The notes under the pieces: model-generated
The model's input: only the letters and a program-made list of their open reading frames with translations
Databases searched by the model: none
Told to the model about the DNA's origin: nothing
Position numbers and translations under genes: made by a program
Source: Malania oleifera
Taxonomy: Eukaryota; Streptophyta; Magnoliopsida; Santalales; Ximeniaceae
Reading direction: 5' to 3'
Length of the DNA stretch: 64,000 nt
Assembly: GCF_029873635.1 (NCBI RefSeq)
Contig: NC_080418.1
Coordinates: 10,244,062 to 10,308,061 of the forward strand
Shown: positions 35,868-46,800 of the stretch, one piece after another
How the letters are laid out: the number at the start of each line of letters is the position of its first letter
Numbering within the stretch: position 1 is the stretch's first letter

Positions 35868-38122
35868 TGTAATGACCCCGACCCGCCACGTGGGCTCAGA
35901 GTGCTACTTTAGTGACATCTGTGTACCTAATACCTTGTTCATCATATATAAAACACACATATGCAGCGGAAATAAAATACAAAATCCTTAAATTACATTA
36001 CCAGAGTTCTAGCTATCTTTATATACAAATATATCCATTTTCACATAATTACATCCCCTAAAACTAAACAAAAATAAAATCTCTATCTACACACTACCTA
36101 CATAAAATTTACACCACTAGCCTCACTCCTCTAGCCTGCTAGACCCAATCTCTAGGATTCCCTAAAAAGACAGTTTGTAAAGTAGGGGTGAGGCACAGCT
36201 CAGTAAGGGAAAGACTAAGTTAATATCAGTGTGTAGCCAGCATGCATTTAGTGTACAAAAAAAAAATAACCAGTTCACTAAGCAGATAAACACATTTATG
36301 AAAACATTTTTATTTTACACTCACACACACAATTAGCCGAGGATAGGGAAGATTACCCGCCCATACAAGTAGCTTCCCTATGCTCTAGTACCATTACTGC
36401 TACCGAGGCACTCACATTTCTTAGTAAGCCCTCAAAGTTATCTTATTAATTAACCGTATTCACATAAATTAACAGATATGCATATAAGATACTCCTTGTG
36501 ACCAACACGCCATTTACTTCCCCATGGCATAGGTTGTGCGGCCCGAAGGTTGGACTATTGTCCTAGGGGATCCACCCAAATAGTAGTGATTTATACTCTC
36601 TGCTAACATATTCCGCGGGTACTCGCAGCTCCAACTGTTGGTCTGATTGCCCTCACCCAGGGGGGTGCATTCACCTCACGTAGGCAAATCGGACAAGGCC
36701 ACCTTACACCTCTCAGCACAGGTGTGGGCGCACACGACCATATAACAAATCTTTAGCAACGGTACTGTACTCACAATACACTGGTCCCCAGGGTTCCTAA
36801 AGTATATCATGCAATTTAGATAATAGAAAATACCATTTAAAACATCATTTCACATATATTTCTTGTTATTTCAAAAACTCGGCCTCCGGCCAAAAATACA
36901 ATTCGGCATATAGCCATCAATTAAAACTCGGCCCTCGGCCGTCAAATAATAATCCTAACCCTTGGCCAATCAAACAATACCCAGCCACTGGCCATTTGTT
37001 CAAACTCCTGCTTTTCATAAACAGTTCCAGTATTTTCACAAGCATTTCTAGTATTTTTCACAACAATTCTAGTATTTCTCAAATAATTCAGTATTTCAAA
37101 ATCCCAAATCCAGATATACAATAATCCATACAAATTAAATCATCTACCACACATTTTTCCACATTTTAACATATCCATATAAGTAAACAAACTTTCCACC
37201 GTTCATTTTATTCAAAAATACCATACCATATATCCTAGGTTTGTAAAATTCATTTCGAACGGTTGGTTTTCAAAATAGCCTTTAAATTCCCAAATGAATA
37301 AATAAATAAATAAATAAATATATTTATATAAACATAACAATTAAATTGATTCAATTTTCATAAAATTACTGACTTAACTTAATCCCCTTACCTGATTCAT
37401 AAAAATCCTAATAAAACCTTGACCTACGCCCCACGGGGTTCAAAACCCCTGAGCCATGAAATTCAAATTTCACCATATTATTCGTCACAATCCCTAGAGT
37501 AACTTTCCCTAAAATTCTCCTAGGTTCTGAATACCCTAAATAGCCTAATAAAAGCCTAAATTATCAAACTTATCCTCGATTTAGGATTGGTACCCCGAAG
37601 CTCCAATTCGAAAACTCACTCTGGCTAGATTGTAGAGAATCTCCCCACGAGCCTCCTGGAAATTTTCGTTCGTTAATGGGGCTTATAGTTTAAGAGAAAT
37701 TGAGGTAAGTTTGAGATTTGACCTTACCCAAGGAGATATGCCTACGCCGCTCCCACGACAGATCCGCTCCAGTAGAAGTATCGGTGGCGGCGAGCAAAGC
37801 CCAACGGTACTTTCGAATTTTTGATCGGCCGAATATCGGAGACGAGATGAAGGAGAGTGGGAGAGAGGAGTGGAGGAGTTGAATGAGGGGGGGTTACTTC
37901 CGCCTTAAGGATTCTAAATCCTTCAGGATATATCCTATATATATATATGTATGTATGTATGTATATATTTATTTATATTATTATAATATTATATTATTAT
38001 TATATTATATTATTTAATTAATAATAAATAAATAAATTTCTTAATATTTTTTTTAAATATAATTTTAATTTTTTTATTTTTTAAATTTTTTTTTCTTTTT
38101 TTATTTTTTTAGGATCACTACA
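35868..38122 (-). mobile_element. Element D 5' LTR
   Basis: 2255 bp, complete. It contains a GTAT microsatellite (about 37950) and a TAAA repeat near 37300. On minus, the block with TTCTACTGGAGCGGATCTG (about 37765) aligns with the LTR of C. Confidence 0.9.
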
Positions 38123-38347
38123 ATATTGGTATTTGGGGATTATGTTTTGGAGATATCTATATATGTGAATACATGTGGATGTATGATTTATATTAGAATG
38201 TAGATAGATTTAGAAAACTCTGGCATTATATTTGTTGAGAGATTATAGTTATGTTTTCCGCTGCATAAAGATATCAGAATGTGGATTATCAGTTAACTGA
38301 GTGGATTAGTAGTACTCCGGGCCCACGGAGGGGGTCGGGGCGTTACA
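38123..38347 (+). mobile_element. Element C 3' LTR, right piece
   Basis: Nearly identical to 27571-27793 of the 5' LTR (TGGTATTTGGGG, GTGGATGTATGATTTAT, ACTCCGGGCCCAC), ending GGGGCGTTACA next to TSD GGCAA. Confidence 0.9.
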
Positions 38348-38352
38348 GGCAA

Positions 38353-39200
38353 CATGGGTTTTTCGTGTTATACATAAACCATATATAAACATATTTAGTA
38401 AACTGTTATATCATATATAGGAAAAACATATATCATTATAACATGACAGAACATACTGCATTTTCATAAACATAATTCATCTTATATAATAATAATACGA
38501 AAACAACCCTAATAGGTTAGTTGATTGTTGTCATGTATTACCCCCACATGACTAAGTTGTGTGGCCCGAAGGCGAGACCTGACAATGGTTGGCTGACCAC
38601 TGCCAAGTCAAAAGTACAGTTTGTAAGTTCGATGAGTCTGCCAGACCTGGTCCGTACACCAGGGGCGTTCATACTTCTTAAAACCACATCGATTATCCAT
38701 CCTCACACTACTTCGTACAGCAGCGTTAACACAATATCATGATGATCATGAACACATAGCAGCGGTACCGTGCAAGTGCTAGCTTAAACCAAACCAACCA
38801 GGTTCTGATAACATATAGCATATAATCAAACTGTGATATATGGATATTTCATACTAATATTTTCCAAGTTAATATCATCACATCATTTTGCATATATATA
38901 TACATCATGAAAATCATCGGTCCGTATGCCGACATTTCATATTTTTACCATAACTCGGCCCGTACGCTGGCAAATCATATTCATAACTCGGCCCCTACAT
39001 TAGCAAATCATATCCATAGCTCGGCCCGTATACCGGCAAATCATATCCATAGCTCGGCCCATACACCGGCAAATCATATCCATAATATTATCATGTTCCT
39101 AGAAAACAGTAATTCATCATAATTTCTACTCATGCCACACAAAATGAGTTTTATGTATATTCTAAACATATCATCATTTTCAGCAATATTTCCCAACATA

Positions 39201-39248
<48 letters not shown>

Positions 39249-39984
39249 TTATTTATATAAATATATTTTTCTGAAATCAAATGCTATAAAATTTCACTTA
39301 TAATTTTCATAAAACAACTAGCTTAGTTTATTCTCTTACCTGACTCCCGAAAGAGCCCCTGAAACAATCAACTCAACACTTGCTGGGTTCCCCGTTCAAC
39401 ACCCTAAAAATCATATATCCCAGAATAAATATCATTATTTTTACGTCTACTACATTTCTTACAACTTTTGGAAAATCTAATTTTGAATAAAAGGTCTTAC
39501 CCTGAATCTGAGATGAAATTCAACTCAATCCCACTGATGATCCGTTCCGGCAGACATAGAGAGAGCTTCCTCAAGAGCGTCGTGGTGGCCTCAAATCGTC
39601 AAACCGGCAAAAGATCGGCCCGAAATCCTAGAGAGAAGGAAAGAAAATCGAAAGGAGAGAGAGAGAGAATTCCTGCGGTCAAATTCAGCTGAAAAATTAC
39701 GTTTAGGGCTATTTATATATTGGCCTTCGTCGATGAGCCACGTCATCTCGTTGATGAGGTCACAAAAACAATTCATTGACGAACTCACTCCTCGTCGACG
39801 AAATTCAGAATCGTCCAAACCCACTCTCGGTATCTTCTCATCGACGAAGCACACCCTCGTCGACGAGCCCAAACTGCTACTTCGTCGACGAATGCACGAA
39901 GTTTGCTGCCGCCTTTTTTTTTACTAATTCCATTTTTTTTCTCTTTATTATTATTTAAATATCATTATTCTTCGGGTTATTACA
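38353..39984 (-). mobile_element. Element A 5' LTR, outer piece
   Basis: It continues A's LTR after the second GGCAA. On minus it starts TGTAATAACCCGAAG at 39984 and carries TCGTCGACGA-type palindromes (about 39725-39895) followed by a TATA box (39710-39717). It also holds four to five tandem AACTCGGCCCGTACGCCGGC-like units with AAATCATATCCATA (about 38930-39085) and an (AC)14/(AT)n microsatellite (39203-39248). Confidence 0.85.
38930..39090. repeat. Tandem CTCGGCCC...GGCAAATCATA units
   Basis: About 33-base units repeat four to five times in A's LTR. Looser forms stand in the D LTRs (about 30575-30690, 36880-36995) and in solo LTR F (GGCGCGAGGCCG, about 12220-12290), so this is a shared, expandable LTR module. 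Confidence 0.75.
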
Positions 39985-40145
39985 CTCTTCGTCGACGAGG
40001 ACCTGAACTTTGTTGATGATCCCTAGAAGGGCACTCGTCAAGGAAACTAGGATTCGTCGACGAGGCCATGCTGCCCCTTTTTCCTAAATTTTTCATCCCT
40101 TTCTTTTATTAATTTATTTCTTTATCTCCTGGTTCGGGATACTAT
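39985..40145 (-). mobile_element. LTR remnant H
   Basis: Directly after A's LTR comes another copy of an LTR start in the same orientation: TCGTCGACGAG palindromes at about 39989 and 40054, an A/T-rich block, and GTATCCCGAACCAGG on minus as the likely LTR edge. It looks like the 5' end of an older relative into which A inserted. CTCTT at 39985-39989 would be one copy of A's target duplication; the other is lost. Confidence 0.6.
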
Positions 40146-43100
40146 ATGAAATGTCAAAATTAAAAGGATTTTGTGACCCAAATTTCAAGAGCATATGTTT
40201 AATTGCATTACTTAAATTTTATGACTCAACAAGAAGTTGGAAATCCACAATTTTTAAAATAGAAGCCCTATAACTTAATAGTTCTACTTTACACATTTAT
40301 GACATCAATAGAATCATATTCCGTGCAACGTGAGGTCTCTCCAAGTAAAATTATAAAACAGAGCAAGAGACTTCTTATGGCTTCCAAAATCATAACCCTA
40401 ATTTATGCTAATGTGAATTAATCAATAAAATAAAATTATAAAAATCAATTAAAATTTTAGTACAATTAAATAATAAACAAGAAACAATGTATTTATTATT
40501 ACGAAAGAAACAATCTAAGAAATGCACTTACTACTTATATTTCATGTATAGTCTTTACAAGATTTTTAAAAAATTATTATAGATTTTCGTTAATTTTTAA
40601 GTGGACTTTCTAGTACTTTAATATTGACTTTGATTGCGCGATCTTATTAAAGTACACTTTGGTTTTATATTTGATAAAAAAAAAAAAAAAAATTACTCAT
40701 TTTAAAGTTAATATTTTGGTTACAACCATGAGTTTAAATTGACGCGATTCTTTCGTAACTTCAAGGGCACACTCACAATGACAAAGGTTAGAGAAACTAC
40801 TTGTTAACTTTTCCAAGTACGACATATGGCCAACTTTGCTTACGATAAAGCATTCCCAATTATCAAACTATGAGCCCCTCAATCAGAAAAACAAAGCTAA
40901 GATCGATAGATATTATAGGGCAAAAGTCTTGTTGCTTTAGTTGCTAAAAGAGTCGGGAATTTAGCGATTTTTATGGAGAAAATCTATTTCAATTTATCTT
41001 CTTTGACACCAATTTTTTAGGCCAAGTTCATGTAGCTAGTCTTTGCTTTCTTGTTTCTCTTCCATTAGCATATACTTTCTCTAAACTTTTTTTTTCCTGT
41101 TGAAAACAACTGCAAATGATCAATGCAATTTTTTTTTTCCTATTGCAATCACTGCATAGTCTAAAAATCGCTACACCTTTAGTTAATAATTGCACCAAAC
41201 TTGTATTGAATTACGCTAATTTTAAGACCACATTTACAAAAGAAACAACAATGTGGTGACCAAAATGGAAAAAAGAAGTCTTTATAAATTTAGTGATTAA
41301 GTGTACATGTAACTTGGTTTGTGGTTGACTCCATTTGCTCGATGAAGAAGCAGAGAGAGAGAGAGAGAGAGAGAGAGGAGACTCATTCATTCTTTTATTC
41401 AATCTTCTCATTGTGGACAAACTAAATTATTTGATTCCCAAATGAAAAAAAAAAAACAAGGAAGAAGTTATAGTAAACTATCTTACAACTTTGCAGACAA
41501 TGAAAATTTGTAATTACCATGTTGACCATCAAAATAATAAAAGTCAATATATATATATCTTGATGTAGTTGCAATCCAATCAGCACATCAGTCCATATTG
41601 ATTAAGTTCAACCAAATTTGACACCATGTTACCTTTACTTTGTGAAATGTATGTTTCTATGAATATGATGGAATAAAATGAAAACACAATACAAATTGTA
41701 TAGGGATTGTAATTTAGACCCAAAAAAATAACTACTCACTCATGTAAAAACAATTGCACTATTCTATCAATTGTAGTAATATAGGAACAAGCATTTCCGT
41801 GGTGAGTTCAGGAGTAGTCATTTTTTTGTCTATGATGTGTTGTATATTAATTTTTATATATATTAGCATTGTTATCAATTGTTTTACAATAACTATGTAT
41901 CTTCTTTCGTAAAGCTATCAAAAATTTATATTTTTATGTTTTATTATGAAGAGTAGTCATTCCCTGAAGCAAATGTAATATAAAAGTTTGATTTAATAAA
42001 ATGTAAGACACGGCAAACAAAATACGATACAACCAAAATTATTGCCTCTAGGTTTTGAAAAGTTCAAGTGAACTAAATGTAGACTTAATGTATTATTAGT
42101 GGAAAGCCATATATAATCGTACTATGATTTTAAATATTCAATATAAATTATTTGTTTATAGACTAAATGGGGTTTGATCAGTTCCTTTATTTCAAATTGC
42201 GTACATAAGCCTATGGTTATAATTGAAATAGAAGCATGAATGAAACAAATTACCTACTTATAAAAGAATTTGTCAAGGGGTGAATACTTCATACTTGTGA
42301 AATATTATGCCAGAGTGAGTGATGCAAGTGGACTAAACACATTTATGATAATTAGCAAGTTGTACAAAGATTAATGAGCATTACCCTCCCAAAAAGAGTT
42401 TTATTTTATTTTATATTATTTTCTTTTTTAATACAAATCTAACTCTGGTACAAGGAAACATCACTATAAGCAAAGAGTCACCCTCTCTTTTTTGATGGAG
42501 TTGTTACTATGCTTGAATAGTAAACTTTATGCTATTAGTTACACGATGGTTCCCTACCAGACAAGCACAAGACTAGCAGTGATAAGTATGCATATGACCT
42601 TGAACAAGATTAACTCGTGATGAAACCCAAAGCTATGACTTATTATTTTCATAAAAAGTTTGGTTGCTTAACATTGCAATTGGGTAGATTTTTCCTTTGG
42701 TACGCTGTCAATTCCTAGCTCATAGGATCACATCCAATTATGAAGTACCTGTTGTAGAAATGTTCATCACTTCATAGTAGATTCAAGATCTTTTGATTTA
42801 CTTGTACGCTTCAAACTTTAAGAATGTTTTACTGTGCCTTTGGTCATTTTCATAGCAATGATGACCAAATTCAATTCAACATAAATCTTCTTGTGTGGGG
42901 ACACTTACTTGACTATAAAAGTAACTAAAGTAAAAAGGTATTTTAGACTAGGTTGAAATTAATAATAAATATTCTATAAATTCTAACTGTTCAGCGACTA
43001 ATAAATATTCATATAAATAAATATTAAAAAAATTGTAATTTTTTCAAAACACGAAGATCGGAGGGTTATCTTTTATTGGGTCAAAAGATAAACTAAAGTA

Positions 43101-43530
43101 CCTAAAAAGAAAAGCAAAATAAAAACTATACAACAAATACACTAGTGAATTAAAATCTCCATAATTCACTGCAAAAAGCAAAGTACTCTATTTTGACAAA
43201 ACATTAAACATTATCCAACAAATAGATTTAAAAAAAAAAAAATACATGGCAGTATTGGGCCGGGCTTTGGCACGGCCCAAGCCCAACCATCCGGCCACAT
43301 TTCCTCTCCCGAAAAAGAAAAGAAAAGAAAAGAAAAAAGATGAAGGGCAAAATAGTAAAAAAGGAGCTAAGGGCGAACTGGCGTGTGTGGTGTCCTGTGT
43401 TAACCATGTTATTATTTAAAGAGTAAAGAGCATCAAAGCTCCTCAATCCGAAGGCCTTTCCTGGAACGGTCGCAGGAACGCCGAGCCTGCAGATTTTGAC
43501 ACGTGGCCCCATGCTTATAATCGGATGCAA
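40146..43530. other. Intergenic stretch, no gene recognised
   Basis: 3.4 kb of AT-rich DNA upstream of TFIIA. It holds a poly-A run near 40677-40692, a GA microsatellite at 41352-41378 and scattered short open frames without family motifs. No LTR or TIR structure was seen by eye. Confidence 0.55.
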
Positions 43531-43533
43531 ACC

Positions 43534-43543
43534 TATTTATATT
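43534..43543 (+). promoter_or_regulatory. Putative TATA box of the TFIIA gene
   Basis: TATTTATATT lies about 265 bases before the start codon and 45 bases before a CT-rich leader, a common layout for plant housekeeping genes. Confidence 0.5.
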
Positions 43544-43585
43544 CCACTCTTTATTCTCCTTTTCTCGTCCGCCCCCTTCTCGCTC

Positions 43586-43587
<2 letters not shown>

Positions 43588-43621
<34 letters not shown>
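43588..43621 (+). repeat. (TC)n microsatellite in the TFIIA 5' leader
   Basis: About 17 TC repeats in the probable 5' untranslated region. Pyrimidine tracts are frequent there in plants. Confidence 0.85.
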
Positions 43622-43623
<2 letters not shown>

Positions 43624-43804
43624 ATCTGATTTGCTCCCCCGCTTAAACCCCCGCTCCTCTCCTCGCGAACCTCCCATCTATGGTGGTTCGCCGCCGCGTC
43701 TTCGCCTGATTCGCCTCCTCCGAAGCCCTCCGAGATCTGCGATTCGCTTCAATTCTTCGTCCCCCCGCGGCGAATATTGAAGCCACATAGGCGGAGCTTC
43801 GGAC

Positions 43805-46800
43805 ATGGCGACTTCGACGACGAGTGCTGTCTACATCCACGTCATCGAAGATGTTATCAGCAAGGTCCGGGATGAGTTCGTCAACGATGGCGGTCCCGGC
43901 GAGGCCGCTCTCACCGAGCTTCAAGGAGTAATTTTTCTGTGGCTTTATTGATTTTTTTTGTGGATATTGTTGTTTCTTTTATGAATTTCGATCAATTAAG
44001 GTTTGATTCTTCCGAGATGGTTGTTTTTTGCTCGGCTTATTGAATGTTTGGCGGATGAGATTGATGCGTCTTTCTGATCTGATTAGTTCTAGGGTTTTTG
44101 GACTCGGTGATATTAGGGGTTTCATTTGTTGTGGTAATACAACAACAAAAAGGATGTTTATTACAGTTGCTGATCTTATTAAATTTATGCTGATTTATAG
44201 ATGTGGGAAATGAAGATGATGCAAGTTGGTGTCATTTGCGGTCCCATTGAGAGGTCCTCTGCGCCCAAGTCTGCACCTGGCGCTACTCCTGTTGGCGATC
44301 TTAATGTGCCGTATGAAGGCACTGAGGAATACGAAACCCCCACAGCTGAGATACTTTTTCCTCCAGTGAGTTCCTCAAAGTTAACGTAATTTTTGAATTC
44401 CACTGTTTATTTTAGTTATTTGTCCTTGATTTGGTTGTGGGTTCTTAAATGCAGACGCCATTACAAACTCCCATTCAAACACCATTGCCGGGAGCAGGGG
44501 ACAACTCTACCTATAACATCCCCACTGGACCCAGTGATTACTCTCCAGCAAATGACAGTAGCAGCGCTACTGAGATGAAAGCGGGAAGACCTAGCCCATA
44601 CATGGTAAACAGCAGCAGACTTGCCAGTTGCCACCATTTTGTTTGAGGGATAATTATTGTGAATTTTCTGTGTCCTCTTCTCCTCTTTAGGCTTATGCAG
44701 GTTATTTTTGTTCTGCAAGTTCTATGCAACAGGAAAAATTTTCTAGTGACAGTACTCTCTGCTTGTTCTTGCAGCAACCTCCCTCTCCTTGGATGAGTCA
44801 GAGGCCCCCCCTCAGCGTTGATGTTAATGTTGGTAAGATTAATGGTTAAAAAGTAAAGTTTCATCCTCAAGAGATATGTAATAATTGATGCAGTCTTCTG
44901 TAGCATATGTGGAAGGGCGAGAAGAGGTTGACAGAGGGGCATCTCATCAACCTCTGACGCAGGTAATTTTTGCCCTTTGTTCATGATGCGTTTGCAGAGT
45001 GATGCTTAGGTTTCTGTTTTAGAAAAACACAGAATTGGAGAATTATGCATGCCTAAGGATTATATGTCCCTTTTTGTTAGCCTAGGACTGATTTTCCCAT
45101 CTTGAAAGTCCAAACAATGAGATAGTGTTACAACTGAAGCTTATTATAGTTTATGGATCTAAACTTGGGAGAAAAATCCAGGACTTCTTCATGCCTCCTC
45201 CTGGAAAGCGAAAACGCGAGGATTTTGCTTCACAATATCAAACGGGAGGTTATAATATCCCCCAGCAGGATGGAGCTGGAGATGCTGCCGAGGTTTTTCA
45301 AGTGGAGGTTCCTATTTTATTTATGATTTACTTTGCCACATTTGTTATTATAAATTTGTTATCTTCATTTACTATATAAATATTTACAGTGTTGGCTTGC
45401 CCCTGTGAAGAAGAATTATAATTTCTATTTGAAATAATATTATAACATTGCACCAACTTGCTGGGTAACAGAAAATACCAACCTAATGACAACAAAATTA
45501 CTTCTCTTTTCATTTTTTTTTTGAATGAATTTTTGAATAGGGCATCCAAGTTTTGTCAGAGTGGTCATTTTTGCACTAAAAACATATGTGGGACCCATTC
45601 TTCCAAAATGCCACTTATACAAATATACATATATAGAAAAGGTTTGAGATCAAGGTCATGAGCCAAATCCAGTTAGTATTTATATCAGTAGGAGTCTTAC
45701 ACCCAAACCTGAAGCTCACATGTTATGTTAAAAGTCAAGGAAACAGTCTCTCCCAATATGGAGGTTAAGCTATGCACGTGTCCTCTATGGACCTTTGATG
45801 TAATATAGGGGTACTGTGCCCTCAATTTCAGACGCAAACCTTGATCTGGGATAGCACCAATTGTTTATGAGATGAGGGAAAAGCGTCTGAAGTCGGTTGG
45901 ACATGTCACATGTTAATGGAGAATTTATGAGCCAACATGGAAGATTAACTTGATTGACATAGAGAGTGGGATGAGAGACAGCCAAGAAGAACATGGACTA
46001 ATGCAATATTAATGGTCTTAAATTGAGTTGGGGGAGAGAATTCTTGTGCCCAACCCCAAATAGTTGTTGTCATTTTTTATTTTTTATTTTCTTGGTTAGC
46101 TAATTTTGTTGTTAACTTGTTAAGGTCGAACTTATTTTCAGTCTAATGGAGCACATAATGTGGACCAAAAAACACATGATCCTAATATAATATATAATAA
46201 ACGAACCCACAATTCATCTATGGTTTCATTTTAGAACACTTCTTAAGAAAATGAATGCTACCCTTTATTAAGGGCAGAAATGTGAAGTCTCATTTAGACA
46301 ACCAATATATTTGAAGTCCTGCAAAATTCATTTAGGCACTTCGTTTAACTGTCTCCTGCCTAGCTGAAAGGGCTTTATTTAGGATGGGTTGTTGATGCAC
46401 TTAGGGCTTCCTAGCCTTATACCAATTCCTGCAACTCAAGTGCAGCTGGTAGTGTTTTGTGAGGCAAGTCCTGACTAGTTTGATTTTATTTCTTCCTAGT
46501 GATATGCTTGCCTGGTTTAATGAGTGATGAAATCTGAAATGATTTTGTTAACTATATGGTTGATTTATTAGGGGTGCAACAGTATTGGATGTTGGGTTGA
46601 GCTCATACTGATATTACCAAATTCCTGCCTGCTACTGATCTTCTTCAAAGGATCCATACTTGGAAGATTGGCTGGCCTAAATTTCACGTGTTCAGATTAC
46701 CTCTAAATTAGAAATCCTATTGCTCAAAGTCTATGCGTCACATTGCACTCATAAATTCCTTTCATTAATTCATTCTCCATTTTGTTCATCTTTGCAAATT

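Larger units (their letters stand above)
29674..38122 (-). mobile_element. Ty3/gypsy element D, pol-only, minus strand
   Basis: LTRs lie at 29674-31756 (3', truncated) and 35868-38122 (5', 2255 bp). On minus they start TGTAGTGATCC and end GGGGTCATTACA. The internal region has a PBS, about 450 bp of leader, then protease, reverse transcriptase, RNase H and integrase, but no recognisable gag. The 3' LTR lacks about 80 terminal bases and joins the stub of C's 3' LTR. At the other side D abuts the rest of C's LTR at 38123. Confidence 0.88.
13344..38347 (+). mobile_element. Ty3/gypsy element C, gag-only, hosts B and D; TSD GGCAA
   Basis: Boundaries are set by GGCAA at 13339-13343 and 38348-38352, a perfect 5-bp duplication. 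The LTR starts TGTAGTGATTC and ends GGGGCGTTAC(A/G). The 5' LTR is 13344-15041 plus 26963-27793 (about 2.53 kb without B). The internal region is only 27794-29639 (1.85 kb), with PBS, gag and polypurine tract but no protease, reverse transcriptase or integrase. The 3' LTR survives as 29640-29673 and 38123-38347, with element D and a deletion between. C could move only with enzymes from another element. Confidence 0.85.
8849..39984 (-). mobile_element. Ty3/gypsy element A, 3'-truncated, host of nested elements
   Basis: Element A reads on minus: a 5' LTR split into three pieces (38353-39984, 13193-13343, 10898-11189; about 2.07 kb together), a primer-binding site, gag, zinc knuckle, protease and the start of reverse transcriptase, ending abruptly at about 8849. 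RNase H, integrase and 3' LTR are missing. The LTR pieces rejoin exactly when solo LTR F (TSD CTAAC) and element C (TSD GGCAA) are removed, which gives the order of events. Its far end (39984, TGTAATAACCC on minus) abuts remnant H. Confidence 0.8.

Noticed and set aside
39203-39248. CRISPR-like or telomere-like array
   Set aside because: It is a simple (AC)n/(AT)n microsatellite, and the genome is a plant's. No spacer structure exists.
43643-43924. 93-codon minus-strand frame over the TFIIA first exon
   Set aside because: It is the antisense shadow of exon 1 and the 5' leader.
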